Origin: Irregularibacter muris | GTDB taxonomy: Bacteria; Bacillota; Clostridia; Eubacteriales; Garciellaceae | DNA: 64,000 nucleotides | NCBI RefSeq assembly: GCF_024622505.1 | Contig: NZ_JANKAS010000001.1 | Location: forward strand, 124,001 to 188,000 | Direction of reading: 5' to 3' | Shown here: positions 34,981 through 43,953 of the stretch, piece by piece | Layout: each line of letters starts with the position of its first letter | Numbering within the stretch: the stretch's first letter is position 1 | Translations under genes and position numbers: made by a program | Notes under the pieces: model-generated | The model's database searches: none | What the model saw: the letters and a program-made list of their open reading frames with translations, nothing else | Told to the model about the DNA's origin: nothing

Positions 34981-37026
34981 TTAAAGAAACCTTGTGATGA
35001 TTTGTACCAATCTTGCTGGGAGCTGCTTTAACTCGGTTATATCCAATGTGTTTTCAGCTCCATACAGTTCACGGATAGCCTCTTTATCTTGTCCAATAGC
35101 TGCCGCAAGAAATTGGATGCCTTTACGCCTAAATTCCTGTAAAGTGTCTTTCATATCATACGCTGCTTTTTCACCTGTGTAATCAGGCATAGCCTTAGGC
35201 TGCCCGTCACTGATGCTGATTATTAATTTTGTTTTTTGGGGGGCATTAAGCAATCGATCAGAAAGAATACGTAATGCCATACCATCTCGGTTATTGCTGC
35301 GAGCCTGGATATTCATGAGAGCATATTTTTCGTCTGCGTTTTTACTTTCAAAGTCTACATAGGCATAAATGGACATTTGTTCCAGCTTAGAGCGGTCTGC
35401 TGTATCCCCGTAAACCATTATAGGAATACCACACCCAGTGCAAAATTCATATAAAGCGATGGCAGCCTGTTTTGCAGCATCTAAGCGCCCAAAGGCTGAC
35501 ATAGATGCAGATTCGTCAATTCTGAGAGCAACTGCAAGAGAGGGTTCTTCAGCAGGTGGGCGCTTACGAGCAAATACGCGGAAATCTAAAGAAGCAGCTT
35601 GGTCCGCACGAAATTGCGTGCCATAAAGCTGAGATTTAGCAAATTCAGAGGAAACCTCATGCTCTAAAAGTGGATCTGTTTTGCGAATGAGTTCCCGAAT
35701 GACTGGCAGCAAGAGGGCAGCCGTGTTGTGATATTCTTCCCTATCTTGAGCGGTAGCTTCTGGACGGTGGACAATAAGCTTAACTGCTTCATGACAGCTG
35801 CCTTGAACACTTTGTCGAGCTTCTTTGTTTAATTGTTTACGAAATTCTCTTTTTTGTTCATTTGTAGTGGGTTTATCTAGTTCGTGATAAAATGGAGTGC
35901 CATTTTCTCCATTATCATTGCTTGAAACATCGGTATTTTCATCACTACTCGTATTCGAATGCCCCTCGCTGTCTGCCGATTTTCTTAAACGGATTGCATT
36001 TTTATCCTTTTTATTTGTTTCTGCAGAGTATTCACCGTTCTCTGAAATATGAAGTTCAATAACTTCTAGATTCTCTTCATCTGAATGAGAATGATCAGAA
36101 TGACAGACAGTATCCAATTCTGCAAGCTTGTCTGTCAAGCCATGGCTTGCTAGTGCCTGTTCTAAAATAGCAAGTTCCTGTGGGTCAGTGGTAATTTTGT
36201 AAAGTACTTTATGATATAGAGTATGCTCTATTGATGCACCACTTTGAGCAGCATCAACCCAAAAGATATAGGATCGCATCCCGGCCACACCTTTGATTGC
36301 ATTAGCCCGAGCTGTTTCATCTAGCAAGATAATGGTTTCAGCTAAAAGAGAAAGAACATTTTTAGAATGATAGCCGGTCTTAGCTTCAGCTCGTTCCATC
36401 ATAACGGCTTTAGGTGGTAAATCTAATTTTTCGGCATGCTGAACTCGGTCACGTAAAGCCTCATTTAAAGGCCGATAACCATTGTAGCCACGGTTTGTTG
36501 TAATAATAGCAATAAAATCCGGATGACGGTGTACAATACGGGTAGGTAAGTTTAGGCTGCCGTCCGGTTCTAATGCGGAATTCAGAGCCATTAAAACAGC
36601 GGCGTCTCGAATAACTGTCGGTTCCTGAATTTCCAAGAGCCATCCATTTTCATAAGCACGGACAATTTCTGACGGATAATACTGATATTCAATCGTGCCT
36701 GATTTATCGTCTTTTTCAGAGAGTACTGGAAGAATAGAACCTAGCACATCAGATTTATCCATATCAGCAAAGCAAGTTACTTTTGTATAAGGGAGATTAA
36801 AATCAGCAGAGAGGGCTTTAGCAAGCTGAGTTTTTCCCGAACCTGCATCGCCCTCTAACAAAATTGTACTGATTTTCATTTCACCACGATTCCAATTTCT
36901 TACGACTTCTTGATATATACGTTTTTCTGTTTCACTTTCAATATGCGAGGATGGTTTTTGCCAGATAAGGGATTGTTCCTCTGCTGTCAATTGTCTGTCG
37001 GGTGACAGAATTCTGGTCTTTTTCAT
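34981..37026 (-). CDS. MoxR-like AAA+ ATPase fused to a von Willebrand A domain
   Basis: Protein of 681 residues. AAA+ part (about 20-300): Walker A GDAGSGKT (59-66), an atypical Walker B in GWLLEIQEPT where the usual Asp-Glu pair reads Gln-Glu (134-135), sensor 1 TTNRG (N178) and Arg fingers in ALRDRV. Then a low-complexity acidic linker (about 305-380). The VWA part (about 495-681) has an intact metal site DESAS (504-508) and ISDGQP. MoxR and VWA proteins usually act as partners in metal-cofactor insertion or protein remodelling; here they are one chain. ATG 37026 follows GGAG. GC content is higher than the surroundings. Confidence 0.82.
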   Translation of the reverse strand: MKKTRILSPDRQLTAEEQSLIWQKPSSHIESETEKRIYQEVVRNWNRGEMKISTILLEGDAGSGKTQLAKALSADFNLPYTKVTCFADMDKSDVLGSILPVLSEKDDKSGTIEYQYYPSEIVRAYENGWLLEIQEPTVIRDAAVLMALNSALEPDGSLNLPTRIVHRHPDFIAIITTNRGYNGYRPLNEALRDRVQHAEKLDLPPKAVMMERAEAKTGYHSKNVLSLLAETIILLDETARANAIKGVAGMRSYIFWVDAAQSGASIEHTLYHKVLYKITTDPQELAILEQALASHGLTDKLAELDTVCHSDHSHSDEENLEVIELHISENGEYSAETNKKDKNAIRLRKSADSEGHSNTSSDENTDVSSNDNGENGTPFYHELDKPTTNEQKREFRKQLNKEARQSVQGSCHEAVKLIVHRPEATAQDREEYHNTAALLLPVIRELIRKTDPLLEHEVSSEFAKSQLYGTQFRADQAASLDFRVFARKRPPAEEPSLAVALRIDESASMSAFGRLDAAKQAAIALYEFCTGCGIPIMVYGDTADRSKLEQMSIYAYVDFESKNADEKYALMNIQARSNNRDGMALRILSDRLLNAPQKTKLIISISDGQPKAMPDYTGEKAAYDMKDTLQEFRRKGIQFLAAAIGQDKEAIRELYGAENTLDITELKQLPARLVQIITRFL

Positions 37027-37027
37027 C

Positions 37028-37492
37028 TTAATAACACTCCAATTCTTCTAAAATACGGTGAAGTACCCGTTGGCGTCCCCCGATTAACTCTCCTAAATCA
37101 TTTAGACTCTGGGCAAAGGCTTTGATGTCTTCATGGATATTTTGATTGTCAATACAAACCTCTACAGGCAATACATCACCTTGCACGCCAATACGTTCTA
37201 CGGTGGGGTTTTCCGGGTCATATAAAAGTGGAAGACGGTAAGCTTCCTTAAAATAAAGTAATGTCCTAGACAAAAAGATGATTAGGTCAAATACTTGATG
37301 GACAGGTAGCTCCTGCGCCAAAATCAATTTGTCGTCTTTACCTCTTTTCCAAATTTGTACAGCAATCTGCATTTTTTTATTTTCTTCCAGCATGGGCACA
37401 CCCAGGGTTAAGCGTTTGATATCCGATTGATAGGCGTTTCTACCATCTACACGGTCATAACCATTTGATACCATAACTATTTTCTCATTCAT
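37028..37492 (-). CDS. Uncharacterised protein, DUF6100-like
   Basis: Protein of 154 residues without a function I can name; it resembles proteins I recall as DUF6100. It is soluble, with an N-terminal strand-rich part (IVMVSNGYDRVDGRNAYQSD), a central VFDLIIFLSRTLLYFKEAYR helix, and a C-terminal helix ending LGELIGGRQRVLHRILEELE. ATG 37492 is eight bases after AGGAGG; ATG 37498 is too close. It ends one base before the AAA-VWA start region and overlaps the GIY-YIG gene by four bases, so the three genes are tightly coupled. Confidence 0.65.
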   Translation of the reverse strand: MNEKIVMVSNGYDRVDGRNAYQSDIKRLTLGVPMLEENKKMQIAVQIWKRGKDDKLILAQELPVHQVFDLIIFLSRTLLYFKEAYRLPLLYDPENPTVERIGVQGDVLPVEVCIDNQNIHEDIKAFAQSLNDLGELIGGRQRVLHRILEELECY

Positions 37493-37833
37493 CGCCATAT
37501 CCTCCTTGCATTCGGATCAGCAGCGAGACACTGCTCTCTTAAACTTTCTAATTTTGCTGTATGATCTTTCTTTGGGTCATCATACTTCAACACTTTTATA
37601 ACCGATAGTTCAAAGCTTTCTGAACCATATTTGTTCCAAAGTGCCTGTAATTGTTTATTGGGATGCCAGTTGGCCCTCAATTTTACATTAGTGCTGTTAA
37701 AGTCTGCTTTTGTATCTTTGGAAATACCTAAGAATACTTCTCCTGTTTCTTTACAGCAGTAAGAAATTACACCCATTTCCGGGTGCCTGTTTTTATAAAT
37801 TTCCAAGAGTTCTTTCTTTTTCTTTATATTCAT
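37489..37833 (-). CDS. GIY-YIG nuclease-like protein
   Basis: Protein of 114 residues. The GIY-YIG core is present in relaxed form: GVISYCCKETGEVFLGIS, where GVI and FLG stand for GIY and YIG. NVKLRANWHPNKQLQALW and YGSESFELSVIKVLKYDD follow the usual helix and strand order of the family. The catalytic Arg may be in KLRANWH; the Glu is not obvious. GIY-YIG proteins cut DNA in repair, restriction or homing. ATG 37833 has GAGGTGAA upstream. It is the first gene of a three- or four-gene reverse-strand operon. Confidence 0.72.
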   Translation of the reverse strand: MNIKKKKELLEIYKNRHPEMGVISYCCKETGEVFLGISKDTKADFNSTNVKLRANWHPNKQLQALWNKYGSESFELSVIKVLKYDDPKKDHTAKLESLREQCLAADPNARRIWR

Positions 37834-38102
37834 TGTGTTCACCTCGACTTTAGTATATACTTAAATGTTCTAAAAAATAATCCACGCTCCGTAGGAGTGT
37901 AGGAAGTCGTTTGGTGTACCTGAAAAATAAAAATATCGAATGTTCTTTCACCATTAGTAAAAAAAGAAATAATTTTAGATGAATGAAAAGAGTGAAAAAC
38001 ATCAAAATGATTTATATGCTAAAGACAGCAAGAATGGAAAAGAAACTTATTGAATAAATGGATATATTATAATTACCACGTGGAATAAAGAAGGTGAAGA
38101 AA

Positions 38103-39020
38103 GTGGAATTAAAAACTATTGTATTTGATAGCCTAAAATACATTGAAAGAAATATTAACAAACCTATAATAGCGGAGGATGTTGCCCAAAATGCAGGATA
38201 TTCATTATATTATTTTTCAAGGATGTTTAAAAAGCAAATGGGATTATCAATTATGGAATATGTAAAGGACCAAAGATTGATTAAGGCCTCAGAAGAAATA
38301 GCAGATGGAAAGAAAATAATTGATATTGCATTAAATTATGGCTATCAGTCACATAGTGGTTTTACAAAGGCATTTAAAAATAAATTTGGTTTTTCACCAA
38401 CACTTTTAAGAGCATTTAGCTTTCAAATTAATTGTTTAGGAGGTAATTGTGATATGAGTCATGTGTTTATGAAATCTACAGCTATTCACGCCACAAAAGA
38501 GGAATTGTATGATCTCTTGATAAGGACTGTAAATGAGAACATGATAGAATATGATCATGAAAAAATTAAGAAAGCATATGAATTAGCCTGCATAGCATAT
38601 AGTGGAGAAAAGAGATATTCAGAGGATGATTATATAACCCATCCGATGAATGTTGCTATTCTATTAGCAGAAATGGAAGCAAGTGAGGATACAGTCATAG
38701 CCGGATTGCTACATGATATTCTTTTAAAAAAAGCAAATATATCTCTAGAAGAAGTGAGGAAGGAGTTTTCCAGCAGAATTGTAGATATTATTAAGGGGGT
38801 AACAGAATTTAACCGAAAGAGTGATATAACGGATGAAGATGTAATAATGGTTAAATTAGCTGAAAGGCTTCATAATATGAGAACAATTGAGTTTATGGAT
38901 GAAAGTCGTTGGAAAGAGAAGGCAAAAGAAACATTGGAAATATTTTTACCGATAGCAGTAAAAATGGATAATGAAAAGATAATAGCAGAATTAAATGATT
39001 TATCAGTGAAATACATTTGA
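38103..39020 (+). CDS. AraC helix-turn-helix fused to a SpoT/MESH1-like HD domain
   Basis: Protein of 305 residues. Residues 1-105 are an AraC DNA-binding domain (IAEDVAQNAGYSLYYFSRMF, then IDIALNYGYQSHSGFTKAF). Residues 130-305 resemble the (p)ppGpp hydrolase domain: THPMNVA (H180), GLLHDILLKK (H204, D205) and KLAERLHNMRT (N258). The catalytic Glu-Asp pair after HD reads Leu-Lys, and the metal-binding Asp of ADRLHN is Glu254. It is therefore more likely a nucleotide-sensing regulator than an active hydrolase. GTG 38103 is eight bases after AGAAGGTG; GTG 38094 is the alternative. Confidence 0.8.
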   Translation: MELKTIVFDSLKYIERNINKPIIAEDVAQNAGYSLYYFSRMFKKQMGLSIMEYVKDQRLIKASEEIADGKKIIDIALNYGYQSHSGFTKAFKNKFGFSPTLLRAFSFQINCLGGNCDMSHVFMKSTAIHATKEELYDLLIRTVNENMIEYDHEKIKKAYELACIAYSGEKRYSEDDYITHPMNVAILLAEMEASEDTVIAGLLHDILLKKANISLEEVRKEFSSRIVDIIKGVTEFNRKSDITDEDVIMVKLAERLHNMRTIEFMDESRWKEKAKETLEIFLPIAVKMDNEKIIAELNDLSVKYI

Positions 39021-39080
39021 AATTTGATATATAGGGTATGGTTTTGCCTATTGGTCCCACCCCCTCCCCTTGTCTCAGTT

Positions 39081-39112
39081 TCCCCAAACTTATGGTTTGG
39101 GGATTTTTTTTT
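39081..39112 (+). terminator. Terminator after the AraC-HD gene
   Basis: TCCCCAAAC (39081-39089) and GTTTGGGGA (39095-39103) with a five-base loop, followed by nine T. Confidence 0.85.
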
Positions 39113-39262
39113 CAAATTTCGGGTATTTTAATTGTGACATGAATAATAACGGATAAAGAAATGAAGGAAGAAGCCTATTGTTGCATTTTTAGGGGACACA
39201 GACGCTGAATGTAAAATTGACTAATTTAAAAAGAAAAAATTAATTGTTTTTATAGGAAAGGG

Positions 39263-39318
39263 TTGACAATTTCGTTTATGGGATGTATATTATGAATATA
39301 CCCCCACCGGGGTGGGGT
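39263..39318 (+). promoter_or_regulatory. Copper-responsive promoter with CsoR box
   Basis: TTGACA (39263-39268), a 17-base spacer and TATATT (39286-39291). The GC-rich inverted sequence ACCCCCACCGGGGTGGGGT (39300-39318) covers the transcript start. Such C-run/G-run palindromes are the known operators of CsoR repressors, and a csoR gene ends this operon. The rest of 39113-39423 shows no gene. Confidence 0.8.
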
Positions 39319-39423
39319 GGATTAGAAGAGATAAAAATGCATGTAAGACTATGGATGGCTATCGAAAATAATTATTAGATTTATTATTTTCTGATTATAT
39401 GATTATATAAGGAGGGAAAACAT

Positions 39424-41871
39424 ATGGTAACAAAGTCATTAAAAATAGAAGGGATGACCTGTGCTTCTTGTGCAAAGGCAGTTGAACGAGCAACGAAAAA
39501 ACTGCAAGGTGTAACAGAAGCCAATGTGAATTATGCCACAGAAAAGCTAAATATAAACTTTGATGAAGAAAAACTTTCTATAGGGGATATTCAGGCAGCA
39601 GTTGAGAAAGCTGGATATAAAGCCATCACTGAATCCACAAGTAAAATATTGAAAATAGAAGGGATGACCTGTGCAGCCTGTGCAAAAGCTGTAGAAAGAG
39701 CAACTAGAAAGCTTGATGGAGTTAATGAAGCCAATGTGAATTATGCAACAGAAAAATTAGTTCTAAATTATGAACCCTCAAAGGTAAGGGTTGGTGATAT
39801 AAAGAAGGCAGTAGAAAAGGCTGGCTATAAAGTGATGGAAGAAGAAGTCACTGTGGATACAGACAAAGAGAGAAAAGAACAAGAAATGAAACTGTTATGG
39901 CAAAAATTCATTATATCTGCTATATTTACAGTGCCACTACTTTATATTTCCATGGGACATATGATCGGAATGCCTCTACCAGATTTTATTAACCCAATGA
40001 TAAATCCTATGGCCTTTGCAGTAGCTCAGCTACTTCTAACTATACCTGTGGTAATTGCTGGGAATAGATTTTATACAGTCGGGTTTAAAGCATTGATAAG
40101 GAGAAGTCCTAACATGGATTCACTTATTGCAATAGGCACAGCAGCTGCTGTACTTTATGGAATATTTGCCACAGTGAAGATCGCTGGTGGTCACCATGAA
40201 TATGCCCATGATTTATACTTTGAATCAGCAGCAGTCATTATTACTCTAATACTTTTAGGGAAATATTTAGAATCTGTTTCTAAGGGAAAAACTTCAGAGG
40301 CAATTAAAAAACTTGTAGGTCTTGCTCCTAAAACAGCTATGATAATAAGAGATGAAAAAGAAGTAACAATTCCTATTGAAGATGTAGAGGTAGGAGATAT
40401 TATAGTGGTTAAGCCAGGGGAAAAGATGCCTGTAGATGGGGAGGTAGTAGAAGGGACTACTTCAGTAGATGAATCCATGCTTACAGGGGAAAGTATTCCC
40501 ATAGAAAAAAATATTGGAGATAAAATTATTGGTGCAAGCATAAATAAAAACGGAAGGATAAAATATAAAGCTACCAAAGTTGGTAAAGATACAGCCCTTG
40601 CTCAAATTATTAAGCTCGTGGAAGATGCTCAAGGTTCCAAGGCCCCGATTGCAAAGCTTGCAGATGTTGTTTCTGGTTACTTTGTTCCAATCGTTATATC
40701 CTTAGCGGTATTATCCGGTTTAGGATGGTACTTCCTAGGGGGAGAATCAGGAATATTCTCTCTTACCATATTTATATCTGTTTTGGTAATTGCTTGCCCT
40801 TGTGCCCTAGGCTTGGCAACACCAACAGCAATAATGGTAGGTACAGGCAAAGGAGCAGAACACGGTGTTTTAATAAAAAGTGGTGTAGCTTTAGAGGCTG
40901 CTCATAAGATACAGACTATCGTATTTGATAAGACGGGTACGATCACAGAAGGAAAACCAAAGGTTACAGATATCGTTGTGACAGAGGGCATTACCGAGGA
41001 TGAATTATTAGAGTTAGCTGCATCAGCAGAAAAAGGATCTGAACATCCACTTGGTGAATCCATTGTTAAAGATGCTGTGGAAAAAGGATTGGAATTTAAA
41101 AAACTGGATTTCTTTAAAGCTATCCCAGGACACGGCATTGAAGTTAAAATAGATGAAAAAAATATTTTACTTGGAAACAGAAAACTTATGATTGAAAGCA
41201 ATATTTCTTTAGCAAGCTTGGAAGAAGTATCTGATAAGTTAGCAGGTGAGGGTAAAACGCCAATGTATATAGCTATAGAGAATAAGATATCTGGTATTAT
41301 AGCTGTTGCTGATATAGTGAAAGAAAATAGTAAGAAGGCCATAGATAAGCTCCATGAAATGGGAATTGAAGTAGCTATGATTACTGGAGATAATAAGAGA
41401 ACAGCGGAAGCTATTGCTAAACAAGTGGGAATAGATAGAATACTTGCTGAAGTACTTCCACAGGATAAAGCAAATGAAGTTAAAAAACTTCAAGCTGAAG
41501 GCAGAAAGGTAGCTATGGTTGGGGATGGTATCAATGATGCACCAGCACTAGCTCAAGCAGATATAGGTATAGCAATAGGGTCTGGAACAGACGTTGCAAT
41601 GGAATCAGCAGATATTGTTCTCATGAGAAGTGATTTAATGGATGTTCCAACAGCAATACAATTGAGTAAAAGTACAATAAAAAATATTAAGGAAAACTTG
41701 TTCTGGGCATTTGGATACAACACAGTGGGAATACCCGTAGCAATGGGAATTCTACACATTTTTGGGGGACCATTACTAAACCCTATGATCGCAGGAGCTG
41801 CAATGAGCCTTAGCTCTGTATCGGTATTAACAAATGCTTTAAGGTTAAAGAGATTTAAACCTATTAGATAA
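39424..41871 (+). CDS. copA: Copper-exporting P1B-type ATPase
   Basis: Protein of 815 residues. Two N-terminal metal-binding domains carry GMTCASC (C13, C16) and GMTCAAC (C83, C86). Eight helices surround the copper-site motif ACPCALGLATPTA; catalytic parts are DESMLTGES, phosphorylation site DKTGTITEGKP, SEHPLGESI and GDGINDAPALAQADIG. It pumps Cu(I) out of the cell with ATP. ATG 39424 follows AAGGAGGGAAAAC. The operon continues with copZ and csoR and is probably opened when CsoR binds Cu(I). Confidence 0.95.
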   Translation: MVTKSLKIEGMTCASCAKAVERATKKLQGVTEANVNYATEKLNINFDEEKLSIGDIQAAVEKAGYKAITESTSKILKIEGMTCAACAKAVERATRKLDGVNEANVNYATEKLVLNYEPSKVRVGDIKKAVEKAGYKVMEEEVTVDTDKERKEQEMKLLWQKFIISAIFTVPLLYISMGHMIGMPLPDFINPMINPMAFAVAQLLLTIPVVIAGNRFYTVGFKALIRRSPNMDSLIAIGTAAAVLYGIFATVKIAGGHHEYAHDLYFESAAVIITLILLGKYLESVSKGKTSEAIKKLVGLAPKTAMIIRDEKEVTIPIEDVEVGDIIVVKPGEKMPVDGEVVEGTTSVDESMLTGESIPIEKNIGDKIIGASINKNGRIKYKATKVGKDTALAQIIKLVEDAQGSKAPIAKLADVVSGYFVPIVISLAVLSGLGWYFLGGESGIFSLTIFISVLVIACPCALGLATPTAIMVGTGKGAEHGVLIKSGVALEAAHKIQTIVFDKTGTITEGKPKVTDIVVTEGITEDELLELAASAEKGSEHPLGESIVKDAVEKGLEFKKLDFFKAIPGHGIEVKIDEKNILLGNRKLMIESNISLASLEEVSDKLAGEGKTPMYIAIENKISGIIAVADIVKENSKKAIDKLHEMGIEVAMITGDNKRTAEAIAKQVGIDRILAEVLPQDKANEVKKLQAEGRKVAMVGDGINDAPALAQADIGIAIGSGTDVAMESADIVLMRSDLMDVPTAIQLSKSTIKNIKENLFWAFGYNTVGIPVAMGILHIFGGPLLNPMIAGAAMSLSSVSVLTNALRLKRFKPIR

Positions 41872-41907
41872 GGATAAAAAAATATAATATAAATGGAGGA
41901 AAATAAA

Positions 41908-42123
41908 ATGACAAAGAAAATATTAATTGAAGGTATGAGCTGTGGACACTGTGTTAATCATGTGAAGGAGGCATTAGGGGAACTTAGTGGAGTAACAAAT
42001 GTAGATGTAGATTTAAGTGCAAAAACAGCTGTCCTTGAAGCATCCGTTGATATTAGTGATGAAGAGATCAAATATACTATTGAGGATGTAGGATATGAAG
42101 TTGTAAAAATAGAAGTTCTATAA
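41908..42123 (+). CDS. copZ: Copper chaperone CopZ
   Basis: A 71-residue heavy-metal-associated domain with the Cu(I)-binding motif GMSCGHC near the N-terminus and the usual beta-alpha-beta order. It delivers copper to CopA. ATG 41908 follows GGAGGAAAATAA; the frame from 41893 would include that site. It lies 36 bases after copA. Confidence 0.92.
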   Translation: MTKKILIEGMSCGHCVNHVKEALGELSGVTNVDVDLSAKTAVLEASVDISDEEIKYTIEDVGYEVVKIEVL

Positions 42124-42277
42124 TGCAAATACGATAAAAAGTTTAAGAGATAAAGGATAAACATTAAAAGAGTACGTTGTTAAAGCTACACTCTATCCTA
42201 GGTGGTCTATTTAATAGCTAGAAGTATGTAGGTTGTATACAAGTGTTTGGAAAGTTTTTTATTAGGAGGCAAGAAAG

Positions 42278-42541
42278 ATGAAGGCAGAAAAGGAGAAAGT
42301 AACACGTCTTTTAAAAACTGCTAGAGGACAGCTTGATGGCATTCTTAAGATGGTTGCTGATGACCGGTATTGTGTCGACATATCCAATCAGCTTATGGCA
42401 ACAATAGCTATTTTGCGAAACATCAACAAAGATGTGCTTCATGCACACCTGGGGAGCTGCGTAGAAGAAGCTTTTGAAAAGGGAGATTCCCATCAGAAAG
42501 TCCAAGAAATTATGCAAATTATTGATAAGCTTTCAAAGTAG
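42278..42541 (+). CDS. csoR: Copper-sensing repressor CsoR
   Basis: An 87-residue helical protein of the CsoR/RcnR family. The Cu(I) ligands are all present: C32 (RYCVDI), H57 and C61 (HAHLGSC). RTARGQxxGI at the start, here KTARGQLDGILKM, is the family signature. Apo-CsoR binds C-run/G-run palindromes such as that at 39300, and Cu(I) releases it. ATG 42278 follows AGGAGGCAAG. The 150 bases between copZ and csoR contain no other gene or clear terminator. Confidence 0.94.
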   Translation: MKAEKEKVTRLLKTARGQLDGILKMVADDRYCVDISNQLMATIAILRNINKDVLHAHLGSCVEEAFEKGDSHQKVQEIMQIIDKLSK

Positions 42542-42582
42542 GATTCTTTTATTTTAAAATGGATATTGCTCATTAATAAAAT

Positions 42583-42635
42583 ACTTCAGAGTGACTTAGG
42601 AAATAAAAAATAATAGGTCACTCTGAAGTCTTTTA
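42583..42635 (+). terminator. Terminator of the copper operon
   Basis: ACTTCAGAGTGAC (42583-42595) and its perfect complement (42617-42629) flank an A-rich 21-base loop, followed by CTTTTATT. The 250 bases after it show no gene. Confidence 0.75.
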
Positions 42636-42882
42636 TTATTTAATCATTGTGCGAATTAAAATCCGGTTTGCCGCAGTTTTTCGGCTGAGAGTTTATAAAT
42701 TTGCCATAGGACACGCCTGCTTATCTTTGCCAATGCTATTTCTAGTGCTAATTCAGTCAATCAGCCCCAGGGTTAAGGCCATTGTCTATTTGTTATTAAA
42801 CAAATACCTAGCAATATTTTACATATTAATCCAATCTATTATATAATGATATATGCATAGAATTGGTTTGAGAGGTAGGTAC

Positions 42883-43953
42883 ATGGTGATGAAATTCCAG
42901 GGATTTAATGCCTATACAAAATATAGAATATTACAACATGCCTTAAAAGTTAAGAATGTTTCTGAAGTGTGTGAGTTGTTTGGAATTTCCAGAACTACCT
43001 TTTATAATTGGGAAACTGCATACCAAAGGTTTGGTATTGCTGGGTTGGAAAATAAGGTGCCGAAAAAGCCTAAAATGCCAAATAAGATTAGCAAGGCTAT
43101 TGAACATGAAATATTGAAATATGTGATAAAGTACCCTGGGGATGGCCCAAGAAGAATTTACTATGAATTAAAGTCTGAGGGGATTGATGTTGGAGAAACA
43201 GGGATTTACAATGTATTGAAACGAAATAATTTAACCCGAAAAAAACAACGCGTAGAATATTCTAAGTATAAAATACCTCCTAGGGGTATCAAGGGGAGAA
43301 AAGAAAAAGCAGCACTTCATCTTATTGATCCAAAAGAGGCATATCCAGGCTACTTGGTCATTCAAAGAATTGATTATATAGGAACTTTTGAGGGCATTGG
43401 CAAGATCTATCAGTATTGTTTTTACGACACCTATTCAAAATGGGGCGAGATAAAGTTATATAATAAAAAACATGATATCGGTATTTGGGAATATTTTGAA
43501 CAAAAATTAGCCTATTTATTAGAAACTTTCAATTTAGATATAAAAAATCTGATTACTGCAAAAGAAAGAGAATTCTTACCATACTTTGTCAAGGGAGATA
43601 AATATAACAAAATTATTGATGCCTATAATATTCATCATCTATTTATTCCTTATGAAGAGTCAGAAGTATTTGATGATATAGTAGAGTTTAATGAGTTTTT
43701 GGTTACAGAATTTTATAATAAAATTCTCTTAAATGAAAAACTGAATTCCTTTATGAAGGTGGAGAATGCATTAAATCACTTTATAAGAGAATACAATTTT
43801 ACCAATAAAACTTCTCAGGGACCAAGTGCGGGCAAGACACCTGCTGAAATAGTTCTTGAAAGAGCAATGGAAAAAGGGACGGATTTGGATGCATTACCTC
43901 TTTGGCTTCTGGCTTTAATTAATTCCCCAAGACGAGGTGTTAGAGATGAATAA
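42883..43953 (+). CDS. IS481-like integrase-core protein with impaired catalytic triad
   Basis: Protein of 356 residues. N-terminal helix-turn-helix domains: VKNVSEVCELFGISRTTFYN and GPRRIYYELKSEGIDVGE. The integrase core is recognisable: VIQRIDYIGTF (first Asp), LITAKEREFLPYF where transposases have DNGxEF (second Asp is Ala), and VEFNEFLVTEFY (likely the Glu). So the DDE triad reads D-A-E. No terminal inverted repeats flank it. Its end overlaps the next gene by eight bases, which is not expected of a mobile element. It may be a domesticated DNA-binding protein. ATG 42883 follows AGAGGTAGG. Confidence 0.72.
   Translation: MVMKFQGFNAYTKYRILQHALKVKNVSEVCELFGISRTTFYNWETAYQRFGIAGLENKVPKKPKMPNKISKAIEHEILKYVIKYPGDGPRRIYYELKSEGIDVGETGIYNVLKRNNLTRKKQRVEYSKYKIPPRGIKGRKEKAALHLIDPKEAYPGYLVIQRIDYIGTFEGIGKIYQYCFYDTYSKWGEIKLYNKKHDIGIWEYFEQKLAYLLETFNLDIKNLITAKEREFLPYFVKGDKYNKIIDAYNIHHLFIPYEESEVFDDIVEFNEFLVTEFYNKILLNEKLNSFMKVENALNHFIREYNFTNKTSQGPSAGKTPAEIVLERAMEKGTDLDALPLWLLALINSPRRGVRDE

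Noticed and set aside
42649-42846. 65-codon plus-strand frame before the integrase-like gene
   Set aside because: No ribosome site and no family; it may be chance or part of a decayed sequence, so it is not listed as a gene.
42883-43953. An active insertion sequence
   Set aside because: No terminal inverted repeats or target duplication were seen, the catalytic triad is incomplete, and the gene overlaps its neighbour.
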